Positions 36,247 through 44,742 of a DNA stretch of 64,000 nucleotides are shown here, in pieces. A model generated the notes under the pieces. The model was not told the DNA's origin. It did not search any database and was given only the letters and a program-made list of their open reading frames with translations. The first letter of the stretch is position 1. Every line of letters begins with the position of its first letter. The position numbers and the translations under genes are program-made. Source of the stretch: Maribacter aquimaris (GTDB lineage: Bacteria > Bacteroidota > Bacteroidia > Flavobacteriales > Flavobacteriaceae); assembly GCF_014596745.1 (NCBI RefSeq), contig NZ_JABTCF010000004.1, positions 186,001 to 250,000 of the forward strand. Reading direction: 5' to 3'.

Positions 36247-37710
36247 TTAATTGGACAAATAACTATTTACTGCAGATGCCCGACTTGAAGCATGTGATTT
36301 AAGCGTGGAAATAGCCGAATAGAATGAACTACTACTATTTAAAAATGTGTATCCGTCTACTTCAGAGGTCGCATAGGGTTCTACTAAACTTGAGTACGTA
36401 TCATAAACACCTTGTATATAACTTGTCTCAAAAGGGCCGTCTACAACAGCCTGTACATAGGCGTCGTACTTTGCCTTATAAACCTCGTCTTGATATAAGT
36501 ACCCAATCAATGGCCAGGTAGTACTGGAGAGGTCAGAGAAATCGAGGCTTAAGGAGCCTCCCAATTTCCCCCCTTGTAAAGCCTCATTATTATCCCAAGG
36601 TATCCAAGTCAACAAATTATTGTCAGGATTGTTATATAAGTAATAATTATGTTCCATTCGTCCGTAGGTATCCCAATTTTGGATCACCGTATTTACGGCT
36701 AGGTAATTCAAGAACGTGTCCACATCGAAGACAGCCTCCAAATTGGTTCTCCACGCTTCTGGATCGGTAGTCCTATTGTCCGCATGCAGTGCGGAAAACA
36801 GGCTTTCAATATCACTCCAATCCGCTTCATCCTCGTTGGTTTTCTTTTCGAAACCCTCCTCATTGAAAGTTCCTTCGGCAAAACTAGCCCCATAATCCTC
36901 TGGTTTATAAAGATTGCCATCATCACTGGAGAATTGGGTATCGATAACCGTATTGTCAACCTCTTCTACCAAGGTGTACAGTCCAAAATACTCGGGACCA
37001 TCACCATGATCGACATAAAGGGTATAGAAAGATGTATTTGAAACAGCCAGACCGGAACTTTTGAATATATCGGAAGCGACCTTTTCCCTTAAAAAAGAGC
37101 TGTCATCATAATTATTCTTTAAACTGAACTTTTTAAAACCATAAAAACGTTGGTTTTTGATCTGTGGATAGTCATCCTCATACTCATCAAAATCCATTTT
37201 AAAGGCCAATTTCAAAATACCGGACTGCCAAGCACTTTGCAAACTTGAATTTCCTTTAAAACGCAAACCTACTTTATACCATTCCGTACCATTGTAAAAA
37301 ACCGAACCTGGCACGAAAATTGGATCTTCATCGGAAGAACTTGTTCCGCCACCGGCCATACCTCCCCCAGGACCACTATTAGTACCTCCTAAGGTTCCGT
37401 ACAGATTCGTCATATCGGCTAACATGGCTTCCCAGTTTTCTTCAGAGATAACAAAGTCAAATCTTTTTACCTCCGAATTATCGAATACCTCATCAAAATC
37501 GGGATCGGCATCCTTGCTATGTGTATCGGTAGTCCAATCAACCGGTTCAAAATCAGGATCATCCAAGGATACCGTGGTATCTGTCCCTGATGATGTTGTC
37601 TCTTCAGATTCCCCAATAGTATCGGTATCATCCGAACAATTAATAAATAAAAAGGATACCAATACCGCCAGACTGGTAAATATTGATGTTTTTAAGATTG
37701 ATTTTTTCAT
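36247..37710 (-). CDS. CotH-type secretory protein kinase, lipoprotein
   Basis: 487 residues. Lipobox LFINCSDD (Cys25). The CotH fold is recognised by VKRFDFVISEENWEAML, VGLRFKGNSS, LAFKMDFDEY, FSLKNNYDDSSFLREKVASD, EEVD and the late WIPWDNNEAL (catalytic Asp region). CotH kinases phosphorylate Ser residues of exported or coat proteins using ATP; in Bacteroidota their substrates are unknown. A Gly-rich insertion GGTNSGPGGGMAGGGTSS lies near residue 112-129. Neighbouring DUF1566 and carbohydrate-binding proteins are candidate substrates, by proximity. Confidence 0.88.
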   Translation of the reverse strand: MKKSILKTSIFTSLAVLVSFLFINCSDDTDTIGESEETTSSGTDTTVSLDDPDFEPVDWTTDTHSKDADPDFDEVFDNSEVKRFDFVISEENWEAMLADMTNLYGTLGGTNSGPGGGMAGGGTSSSDEDPIFVPGSVFYNGTEWYKVGLRFKGNSSLQSAWQSGILKLAFKMDFDEYEDDYPQIKNQRFYGFKKFSLKNNYDDSSFLREKVASDIFKSSGLAVSNTSFYTLYVDHGDGPEYFGLYTLVEEVDNTVIDTQFSSDDGNLYKPEDYGASFAEGTFNEEGFEKKTNEDEADWSDIESLFSALHADNRTTDPEAWRTNLEAVFDVDTFLNYLAVNTVIQNWDTYGRMEHNYYLYNNPDNNLLTWIPWDNNEALQGGKLGGSLSLDFSDLSSTTWPLIGYLYQDEVYKAKYDAYVQAVVDGPFETSYIQGVYDTYSSLVEPYATSEVDGYTFLNSSSSFYSAISTLKSHASSRASAVNSYLSN

Positions 37711-38147
37711 GGTTTTTATTTATGGTTTTGTCTTCATTGTACGGGCAAATCAACATATTCTTTACTGTCGAAGGAAAAAGATTCAACGAATCGGGGGATT
37801 TTATCTACCAAATTGAACTGCACTTATATCTATTGGTCAGAAGAACTAAAAAAGGCACGCCAATTCTTTCGAAACCAGCGTGCCTTTTTCTAAACTAACT
37901 CAACCAAACAATTATTCAACCATAGGCACTCAATTTTAAGTCTATCCTAAGGAGTTTGTTATAACGATTATCCATCTCCCTGGATTCCTAAACTAATTCG
38001 AAACAAATTTAAGGATGACCCCATTACCCCAGAAAAGGAATCGACAAACCAAACCAGTATATCAACCAAAGACTTGATTTCATCTATGAAGGAAACGGTA
38101 AAGATCAATAAGACACATTCAAAAAAACACATCATTCCGGGTTTGTG
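37711..38147. other. Intergenic region with repeated terminator element
   Basis: 437 bases without an intact gene. Contains terminator copy 1 (37847-37892) and flanks that match those after the DUF1566 gene at 39063, so it may be what is left of a duplicated DUF1566 3' end. Confidence 0.45.
37847..37892 (-). terminator. Terminator hairpin, repeat copy 1
   Basis: Stem GGCACGC/GCGTGCC with an A run on one side and a T run on the other, so it works in both directions. Hairpin and 45 bases of flank (AACTAAACTAACTCAACC, then CATAGGCACTCAATTT) are repeated at 38981-39069. Confidence 0.75.
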
Positions 38148-38915
38148 TCAACTATCCTTATCATACCCCAATTCGCGATTAAGTTTTAACACAATATCTT
38201 GGGTTCTACTCCTTAATTTTTTTGCCAATGCCAGAAGATTTTCCGTATGCAATAACCTAGCAACAATGCTATTTTGATATTTTTTATCTTGTAGCAATAA
38301 ATGATATTCAGACTTTGCCCCAAGCCTTTTAATAGCATTGTATTTGATGTCTTCATTTGGAAGCATATCGGCCAAGGACAGGTGTTTTTCCAAAACCGGT
38401 TGAATATCATCGATGACAATCTTTTTTACTTTTGCATCCTCTATAGCCAAAACCCCTATTTCGGTTGGGTAGTTGGTAATGACCCTTTTTAATGAATTGC
38501 TTTCTATCATTTCAAATTTTGTAGTACTAATTACGGAATTCAGGGCCCCATCCAGTAGATTCAAATCCCTATACGTATTATGAACGATCGTATCCTTGGC
38601 CCCCGGTGTAATTTGTTCTGGGGGTAGCCCCACATAATTAACGATAGCCTCCAATTTTACGATATCATTGGCATATTGATCGATGGCGCTATTGAGGGAT
38701 TTCATATTTAGGTCTAGCTCTTCATAAAGGCTATCATAAATCTTTAGCTCAATAATTTTATTTTTTCGAATCTCATTGAGGTCATTGATTTTCCATGCCA
38801 ATAAAATACTGATTACTATAAGCACTATTTCCCCAAAGGCATATAGAAAATACTTTTTTAGATTCCCCTCTTCCAAATATTTTAACCTGAACTGTTTTCT
38901 GAAAAATTTCAACAT
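38148..38915 (-). CDS. DUF6090 family protein
   Basis: 255 residues from Met at 38915 (MLKFFRKQFRLKYLEEGNLKKYF), the usual start of this Flavobacteriia family; the frame extends to 38975 but without similarity. One membrane helix (about 25-45, AFGEIVLIVISILLAWKIN) followed by a long helical domain. Function is unknown in the family. Single gene among surface-protein genes. Confidence 0.8.
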   Translation of the reverse strand: MLKFFRKQFRLKYLEEGNLKKYFLYAFGEIVLIVISILLAWKINDLNEIRKNKIIELKIYDSLYEELDLNMKSLNSAIDQYANDIVKLEAIVNYVGLPPEQITPGAKDTIVHNTYRDLNLLDGALNSVISTTKFEMIESNSLKRVITNYPTEIGVLAIEDAKVKKIVIDDIQPVLEKHLSLADMLPNEDIKYNAIKRLGAKSEYHLLLQDKKYQNSIVARLLHTENLLALAKKLRSRTQDIVLKLNRELGYDKDS

Positions 38916-38980
38916 TGTTCCTTTTCGTTGTATCTGAATTATCCTTAATAATGAAGTCGTATAAACTTTTTCCATTGGCT

Positions 38981-39020
38981 AAAAAAGGCACGCTAGTTCT
39001 AACCAAACCAGCGTGCCCTT
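38981..39020 (-). terminator. Terminator hairpin, repeat copy 2
   Basis: Stem GGCACGC/GCGTGCC followed on the minus strand by TTTTTT, 40 bases after the DUF1566 stop. Nearly identical to copy 1 over about 85 bases including the flank up to the stop codon. Confidence 0.8.
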
Positions 39021-39062
39021 AACTAAACTAACTCAACCAAACAATTAATCCATCATAGGCAC

Positions 39063-40307
39063 TCAATTTATATTTCTTACCAATCTCACATAATTATAAT
39101 AGCGCTCGGCATCCTCACCTGCGGGACCATCTTCATCCTTGGTATCGAAACGTACGGCACCTGCACCATGAAAATCCTCCCCTTCACCGTTTACCGCCCT
39201 ACCAAAGGCAACATACCAGGCATAGTAATAAGGTTCCCCACTTGTAAACGGTGCTGATGTGCCTGTCCAATAATAGCCATAGTCATCATCATAACCTGCT
39301 TCTTGAACATCACTTGATAATTGCGTACATGAAAACAAGGGGTCAATGGCCGGACCAACATTCTCACTATCGGTTGCCGTAGGTGAATAGGAATAATCGA
39401 CAATTCCTTGAAGCTCTTTTACATTTGGCAAGCGCCAGTCTGTATACCCTGCCAAATCCGAACCTTCGGCATAATCCAAAGCATCCTCCCAGTCCAAGGT
39501 AACTCCCTCATCATCCTGTGCCCACATTAGACCGGTATTAGTATCGGAAATAGTACCATCCCCATTGTTTACATAGTCATTGGTTCCGTAATCACCACCA
39601 CGTACAGCTCTTACGTATTTTCCACCAACAGGTCCGCTTGCATTTGCAGAATATGCCTTAATATGTCCGGTTACGTGGTTTACTCCAAATGCTGCATTAG
39701 AACCACCTTCAACCGTTACACCGACATAATAGTTGTTAGCCCAAAATTGTTCGTCCTTGGTTACCTCCCCACTTGCCAAATTAAAATATCCCGTATCCAA
39801 ATAGGGCCATCCCGAGCTAAAATCACTTATTGAAAAAAGCTCTTTTAAAGTAGGCATCCGCCAATCATCATAACCGGAAAGCTCAAGACCATCACAATAT
39901 GTTACCGCATCGTCCCAGGAATAATCTTCTGAAGAAGGTACCTGCTGCCACATTAAACCAGTGTTATTATCAGTTACGGTACCATCCCCATTATCAGTAT
40001 AGGACATGGTCTCCCCTTTTAAGTAGGTTGCATCTTGACCATAGAAATCCTCTCCCTCACTTATACTACTTACAACCGCACCATCATTATCATATAAGGT
40101 GATCTGCCCAGTTGCTATTTGCAAAAAATCGCTTATAATTAATTCATCACCCGATGTAGCATCATCATCGGTGCTATCATCATCGGTAACTTCATCCGTA
40201 ATGTCATCGTCATCGTCGCTACAACTTGTAACAAATGTCATTGCCGTAAATAGCAGGAAATAGAAGCTCAGTAAACCTAATGTCTTTTTTGTTGCCATAT
40301 TTTTCAT
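39063..40307 (-). CDS. DUF1566 (Lcl_C) surface lipoprotein
   Basis: 414 residues with signal peptide and lipobox VTSCSDD, followed by an Asp/Thr-rich linker. Two DUF1566 domains are seen (about 105-235 and 245-410): each opens with DNGDGTVTDNNTGLMWQQ or NGDGTISDTNTGLMWAQ, then WxxAxxYCxxLxLxGYDDWRMPTLKEL-like text, split here into GYDDWRMPTLKEL and GYTDWRLPNVKEL. Lcl_C domains are C-type-lectin-like, exported and of poorly known ligand. Related tandem genes are at 43417 and 44743. Confidence 0.85.
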   Translation of the reverse strand: MKNMATKKTLGLLSFYFLLFTAMTFVTSCSDDDDDITDEVTDDDSTDDDATSGDELIISDFLQIATGQITLYDNDGAVVSSISEGEDFYGQDATYLKGETMSYTDNGDGTVTDNNTGLMWQQVPSSEDYSWDDAVTYCDGLELSGYDDWRMPTLKELFSISDFSSGWPYLDTGYFNLASGEVTKDEQFWANNYYVGVTVEGGSNAAFGVNHVTGHIKAYSANASGPVGGKYVRAVRGGDYGTNDYVNNGDGTISDTNTGLMWAQDDEGVTLDWEDALDYAEGSDLAGYTDWRLPNVKELQGIVDYSYSPTATDSENVGPAIDPLFSCTQLSSDVQEAGYDDDYGYYWTGTSAPFTSGEPYYYAWYVAFGRAVNGEGEDFHGAGAVRFDTKDEDGPAGEDAERYYNYVRLVRNIN

Positions 40308-40325
40308 GTTTTTGTTTTTAAAGTA

Positions 40326-41969
40326 TTAATTACCTCCAGGGCCGCCAAGGCCGCCAGCACCACCCTCACCTGTTGGTCCCATTTCCCCTCCGATTTGTGT
40401 AACTGTGCTGTTTATGGTAAACGAATCACCTGAATCTGTTCCACCGCTATATGTTCCAGAAGTATATAATCCGTTGATTTGGGTACCATTGCTTACACTT
40501 CCTCCTGTATAGATAGTATACGTTTCCCCTGTTTCCAATTTTGCATTGGAATAAATAATGGTTACTACGCTATTCGGTACTTCATACGTAAGGGCTTCCG
40601 TACCATCCTCTGATTGAATATTCAATAACTGATTTGCATTTACCCCATCAAAAATCACTGAGTTTTGCGTGCTTTCGCTTTCTGTTGGAAATGAAGTATT
40701 CAATCCCAATCCTAAAATTGTTCCTCCCGTAATTTTAAATGTATTATCATCACAATCAAAACTGCCGTCCGGCTCATCGACCCTTGTTGCTATAGCAATG
40801 GTTGTACCACCTGTAATGGTCATTCCACCGTTACTATCAATGGCATCATTAAGTGTGGTATAAACATAAATATTTCCTCCGTTAATGTATATATCGTCAC
40901 CAGCATTTAGGCCGTCATCGTATGAATTGATGTTTATGGTACCGTCATTAATGGTTAATGTTCCTTTCGCTTCCATTCCTTCACCTTCTGAAGTAGTTAT
41001 TCCAATAGTACCACCATTAATAGTGACATAGGGCGTAATGGAATCATCTGGTTCTTCTTCGTCATCAATGTCATACGAAGCTGCAATTCCATCATCAACA
41101 GCATTTATACTAAATGTTCCGTCGTTGATAATAATATAGCCTTCGTCGCAATCCATTCCGTCGCTATCTGCCGTTAAATTAAGTGTGCCTCCATCTACAA
41201 TGATGTAATCGTTGGTGTGTATGGCGTCCGATGCTGCTTCGGTAACTGTGATTGTTCCACTAATTACCCTAACATAATCATCACTTGCGATACCGTGCTT
41301 ATAGTTTCCAGCAACATTAAGAGCTCCTGAACCGCTAAAAACCAATTGCCCTTCGCTAAAAAATGCTGCTTTTGCATCTTCTTCATCGGGGATATTGCTA
41401 TAACTTGATGCATCGGTCAAGTTGTTCGTACCTTCCAATATCACAAAAATGGTTTTCGAAGATTGGACATTTATCGCAGGACCATCGGTATTCGTGATAC
41501 TTAAATCACTTAACGATAATTTGAATTTTTTATCGCTATAAATCTTCAACATCCCGTCTGTCGTTGTGCCCGAGACCTCGTAAGCCACTTTGGAAATAGC
41601 TGAATTAATGGTAACATCGGCACCGTCTTGCGTAATTACCACATCATTGGGAACCGGATTGGTAATGGTAGCCGACGTTTCGGAAAATACAATCTGTACG
41701 GTATTTTCGAAAGTAGCGTTTTCCACTAAATCATCTTCATCGGCACCTGTATTATCAGTGTCTCCTTCAGCCGTGCCAGCTGGGTTAGTGTCCTTTATTA
41801 CAATATCTCCTGAATTTGTGGTATCATCATCGACTGCGGATGAATCATCCTCAATGACAACATCATCCCCATCATCGCTACTACAACCTATCGGAACAGT
41901 TAATAAAGCCAGGAGTATTACAAAAACCCCCGAAAATCTAATTATCTTGTACAATGCGCTATGGTTCAT
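40326..41969 (-). CDS. Carbohydrate-binding-domain (beta-helix) lipoprotein, DUF4353-like
   Basis: 547 residues. Lipobox TVPIGCSSDD (Cys29), an acidic Asp/Thr linker to about residue 80, then a right-handed beta-helix-like region with repeats of the form DGTFSINAVDDGIAA, GGTLNLTADSDGMDCDE and GGNIYVYTTLNDAIDSNGG, characteristic of carbohydrate-binding-domain-containing (DUF4353) proteins that occur next to CotH kinases. A final Gly-rich tail (GPTGEGGAGGLGGPGGN) closes the protein. Outer-surface binding is inferred. Confidence 0.83.
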   Translation of the reverse strand: MNHSALYKIIRFSGVFVILLALLTVPIGCSSDDGDDVVIEDDSSAVDDDTTNSGDIVIKDTNPAGTAEGDTDNTGADEDDLVENATFENTVQIVFSETSATITNPVPNDVVITQDGADVTINSAISKVAYEVSGTTTDGMLKIYSDKKFKLSLSDLSITNTDGPAINVQSSKTIFVILEGTNNLTDASSYSNIPDEEDAKAAFFSEGQLVFSGSGALNVAGNYKHGIASDDYVRVISGTITVTEAASDAIHTNDYIIVDGGTLNLTADSDGMDCDEGYIIINDGTFSINAVDDGIAASYDIDDEEEPDDSITPYVTINGGTIGITTSEGEGMEAKGTLTINDGTININSYDDGLNAGDDIYINGGNIYVYTTLNDAIDSNGGMTITGGTTIAIATRVDEPDGSFDCDDNTFKITGGTILGLGLNTSFPTESESTQNSVIFDGVNANQLLNIQSEDGTEALTYEVPNSVVTIIYSNAKLETGETYTIYTGGSVSNGTQINGLYTSGTYSGGTDSGDSFTINSTVTQIGGEMGPTGEGGAGGLGGPGGN

Positions 41970-42013
41970 GATTGTTATTCTTTATGTATTAATTTCCAAG
42001 AATTACCTGTGTG

Positions 42014-42400
42014 TTATCTTTTACCTTTTTTCTGGTTTTTCTTCTGATAAGCCTTGAACAGTTTCTGTTGCTCATCGGTCAATAGAGCATTTACTTCATC
42101 TTCAAAATCATTTTTTAAAGCCTCCATTTCATCCCTATCCGGCCTTCCTGAGGACGTTTTTTTCTTGACCTCCTTAAAATGCGCTGTATACAGGGCTAAT
42201 ATTTCCGTTTCCTGATCTTCGCTCAGGGATATCTCTTCAGCCAAATCACTGACCATTGCCTTGATTTCTTTTGAGGAGGGTACTGGTGGTGGCCCTTGTT
42301 GTCCTCCTCCTTGTCCTCCTCTTTGGGCAAAGATTGTTCCTGATATCAGCATTGCACACAATACCAATGTGATGTTTGTAATTCTCTTCATTGTTTTCAT
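42014..42400 (-). CDS. Small exported Spy/LTXXQ-like protein
   Basis: 128 residues with a signal peptide (ISGTIFAQ) followed by RGGQGGGQQGPPPVPSS and a helical, highly charged domain with EISLSEDQETEILALYTAHF and ALLTDEQQKLFKAY, the paired LTxxQ-type pattern of Spy/CpxP-like periplasmic proteins. A chaperone or metal-related role is possible. Encoded 44 bases before the carbohydrate-binding protein gene, so probably co-transcribed. Confidence 0.75.
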   Translation of the reverse strand: MKTMKRITNITLVLCAMLISGTIFAQRGGQGGGQQGPPPVPSSKEIKAMVSDLAEEISLSEDQETEILALYTAHFKEVKKKTSSGRPDRDEMEALKNDFEDEVNALLTDEQQKLFKAYQKKNQKKGKR

Positions 42401-42483
42401 AATTCTTATATTTATTGTTTTATACTTCCTTTTCTATATTACCTCTTAACACTTGTTCGTAATGGGTTTCTTTACACAAGTCC

Positions 42484-42735
42484 TTAATGATTCCGTCTTC
42501 TTCTTTCCGGCTTTCGCGATATGCTTTTATTCCCCTTCTCGACAAAAAGTGTTACATACAATCCTAAAAGCTTTCCTTCCTGTTCTTGATGTGATGCGGT
42601 TTCCATCGTTGAATCATTTAGCCTTTTTTGCTTTGCTGATGTAATGGATGGCCCATCTTCTTGTCCACAAACCGAAGTCGTTATCACCAATGCGATAACG
42701 GCACCTTTCCACACTATTTTCATCATTGACTTCAT
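42484..42735 (-). CDS. Short exported-protein frame, possibly a remnant
   Basis: 83 codons. It starts with a good signal peptide (MKSMMKIVWKGAVIALVITT) and then 50 polar residues ending in a basic RKPERRRRNH. No family was recognised. The C-terminal part is not protein-like, so it may be a truncated gene; the same unit lies 83 bases before the Spy-like gene. Weakly supported. Confidence 0.35.
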   Translation of the reverse strand: MKSMMKIVWKGAVIALVITTSVCGQEDGPSITSAKQKRLNDSTMETASHQEQEGKLLGLYVTLFVEKGNKSISRKPERRRRNH

Positions 42736-42816
42736 AAGTCCTGTTTTATTTATGGTTCAAAGAAACTGAAGTATACCCTCCTTTAAAACCAAAATCAACG
42801 AACAGAGGTATTTCCT

Positions 42817-43137
42817 CTACCAATTTGGGATAATAGCGATTGAACTGATATGATATAGGGTCAATCCCAAAAGTTGGGTGCGAATTAGAAAAAGAAAGTA
42901 TAAACTATCCCGAAGTTCGTGTTCTGTTCTTTTTTGCATTGCCTCAAATGCATAGCATTCATGAATACCGCTAAAAAACAATAGACATGCCGATGAATAA
43001 AAAAGAAACAGGGCCGAAAAACCAAGGTATCGCATACCTTGGTTTAGAGGAGCCAGCTGCAGCCTGGCCATTTTGCTGAGACCCATATTGAGGAAAGCAA
43101 GTGAAACCCGCGGCCACACCGTCCAGGCCGCTTTCAC
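42817..43137 (-). pseudogene. Possible decayed PepSY-type membrane gene
   Basis: A 106-codon frame whose middle, MRYLGFSALFLFYSSACLL then FFSGIHE, resembles the first helix of the PepSY protein at 35618 (HRYLGFFLAGIMAVYAFSG). A neighbouring frame reads FLFIGMSIVF at the same place, as expected after a frameshift. The ends are not protein-like. Weak; offered as a likely gene relic. Confidence 0.3.
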
Positions 43138-43349
43138 TAAGGTGAAATGCTCTATGGACGGCTTCCTCCGCCCAATGCGGAAACCACTTGATTTAAAACG
43201 AAATCGAAAATAGGCCGTTCCTTCTTTAGGATTCCGTTCAGAGCCGTTAGAAATGCTGAATATTTCCTATTTAGGTTAACTCGATTATTTGCATAAATAT
43301 CCAAATACCCAGAAATTGTTCTTGATCCATGATATATGGCATAAAAAAA

Positions 43350-43374
43350 ACGCTAGTTATCATTAAACCAGCGT
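43350..43374 (-). terminator. Terminator hairpin, repeat copy 3
   Basis: Read on the minus strand, ACGCTGGTTT pairs with AACTAGCGT and is followed by eight T, about 45 bases after the stop of the 43417 gene. Loop-proximal bases match copies 1 and 2 (GCTGGTTT, AACTAGCG). Confidence 0.75.
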
Positions 43375-43416
43375 CCTTGTAATCCAACCGAAAAATTCTT
43401 GTTCAACCCTACTTAA

Positions 43417-44736
43417 TTAATTTACATTCCTAACCAAGCGTACATAATTGAATACACGTACAGCATCACCCTGTGGGCCATGACCATCTGCAAAATCACT
43501 CGGATTTCCTGATTTAGGATCACTACGTTGACTGCCTGCCCCATGAACATCAATCCAACTTGGAGTTTCATTTGTCGAACTTTCCTCTAGTCTTCTTGGC
43601 GGCGGACCACTTGGTCTTTTACTTGCCCCCCTTTTCATTCCAGGCATTCCTTCTGAAGGCCTACTAGGCATGTTTCCCATTGATTTACCGAAAGCTACAT
43701 ATATAGCGGCCGAACCACTGATCTTACCTTCTCGTGCATGTGTGGTACTACTCCAATACCAGGGATAATCAACTTCACCGGCTTCATTAGTGATTTGTGT
43801 ACAGTTGAAAAGTGGGTCTATGGCTGCAGAATTTGTTGTCGCCGGTGATCGTTCATAATCCACAATACTTTGTAATTCTTTGGCATCTGGCAGGCGCCAA
43901 TCGCTATAGCCTGCAAACTCCTTACCCTCTGCATAAATTAAAGTGTGCTCCCAATCCAAACCCTTACCGTTATCATCTTGCATCCACATTAGTCCGGTTG
44001 CCTCATCGGTAATCGTACCATCCGTATTATCCACAAAATCATTACTACCATACGATGTATTGCCCCGTACCAGTAAATAGTTAAATGTTTTATCCCCCCT
44101 ACCAGGCATACCCAATCCATAACCTTTTATTCGACCATCTGCAAAATTGACCCCAAAAACCATCGAAGACACTTCTTTACTAACATACACCGTAGTCGTG
44201 GCACATTGCATATCTATCAATCTTTCCCCTGCATTCAAATCGCCATACGCAAATTCAAAAATAGCGTTATCGATAAAGGGCGTATGCCCTTCAGTAGATT
44301 TGTTTTCTGGTGAGGTATCCCTTCCACTAAAAACAATCAAGGAATACATTTCTTTTATGGTTGGCAAACGCCAATCGTCGTAACTACCGAAAGTAACTCC
44401 CCCATCACCAAATTTTTCGAGGATTGCATTATACGTAAGTTTATCATCAACATTAATCTTCCCATCACCGTTATGGTCGAATGATTGTTGCCACATAAGC
44501 CCAGTCACCTTATCTGTCACCGTACCATCCCCATTATCGGTGTAGGATGGCACATTCCCAGGATAGTTCGCATTTTGTCCGTAAAAAGGCTCTCCTTCGG
44601 AAGGCGCCTTAATTTCATGTTGATTGTCATAAAACGTACTTTGGTTAGTGCCTACGATAGGGTAATTTTGGGCAAAAGCCATTATTGGCAAGCATACCAT
44701 GCTACTTATAAATATCTTGAAATTTGAAATTCCCAT
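43417..44736 (-). CDS. DUF1566 (Lcl_C) exported protein
   Basis: 439 residues with a cleavable signal peptide (MAFAQNYPIVG) and no lipobox. Two DUF1566 domains (about 60-215 and 225-435) with GLMWQQSFDHNGDGKINVDD, DDWRLPTIKEM, GLMWMQDDNGKGLDWEHTL and DWRLPDAKELQ. A Pro/Arg-rich insertion (about 365-395, MPSRPSEGMPGMKRGASKRP) interrupts the second domain. Tandem paralogue of the next gene, six bases apart. Confidence 0.85.
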   Translation of the reverse strand: MGISNFKIFISSMVCLPIMAFAQNYPIVGTNQSTFYDNQHEIKAPSEGEPFYGQNANYPGNVPSYTDNGDGTVTDKVTGLMWQQSFDHNGDGKINVDDKLTYNAILEKFGDGGVTFGSYDDWRLPTIKEMYSLIVFSGRDTSPENKSTEGHTPFIDNAIFEFAYGDLNAGERLIDMQCATTTVYVSKEVSSMVFGVNFADGRIKGYGLGMPGRGDKTFNYLLVRGNTSYGSNDFVDNTDGTITDEATGLMWMQDDNGKGLDWEHTLIYAEGKEFAGYSDWRLPDAKELQSIVDYERSPATTNSAAIDPLFNCTQITNEAGEVDYPWYWSSTTHAREGKISGSAAIYVAFGKSMGNMPSRPSEGMPGMKRGASKRPSGPPPRRLEESSTNETPSWIDVHGAGSQRSDPKSGNPSDFADGHGPQGDAVRVFNYVRLVRNVN

Positions 44737-44742
44737 TCGTTC

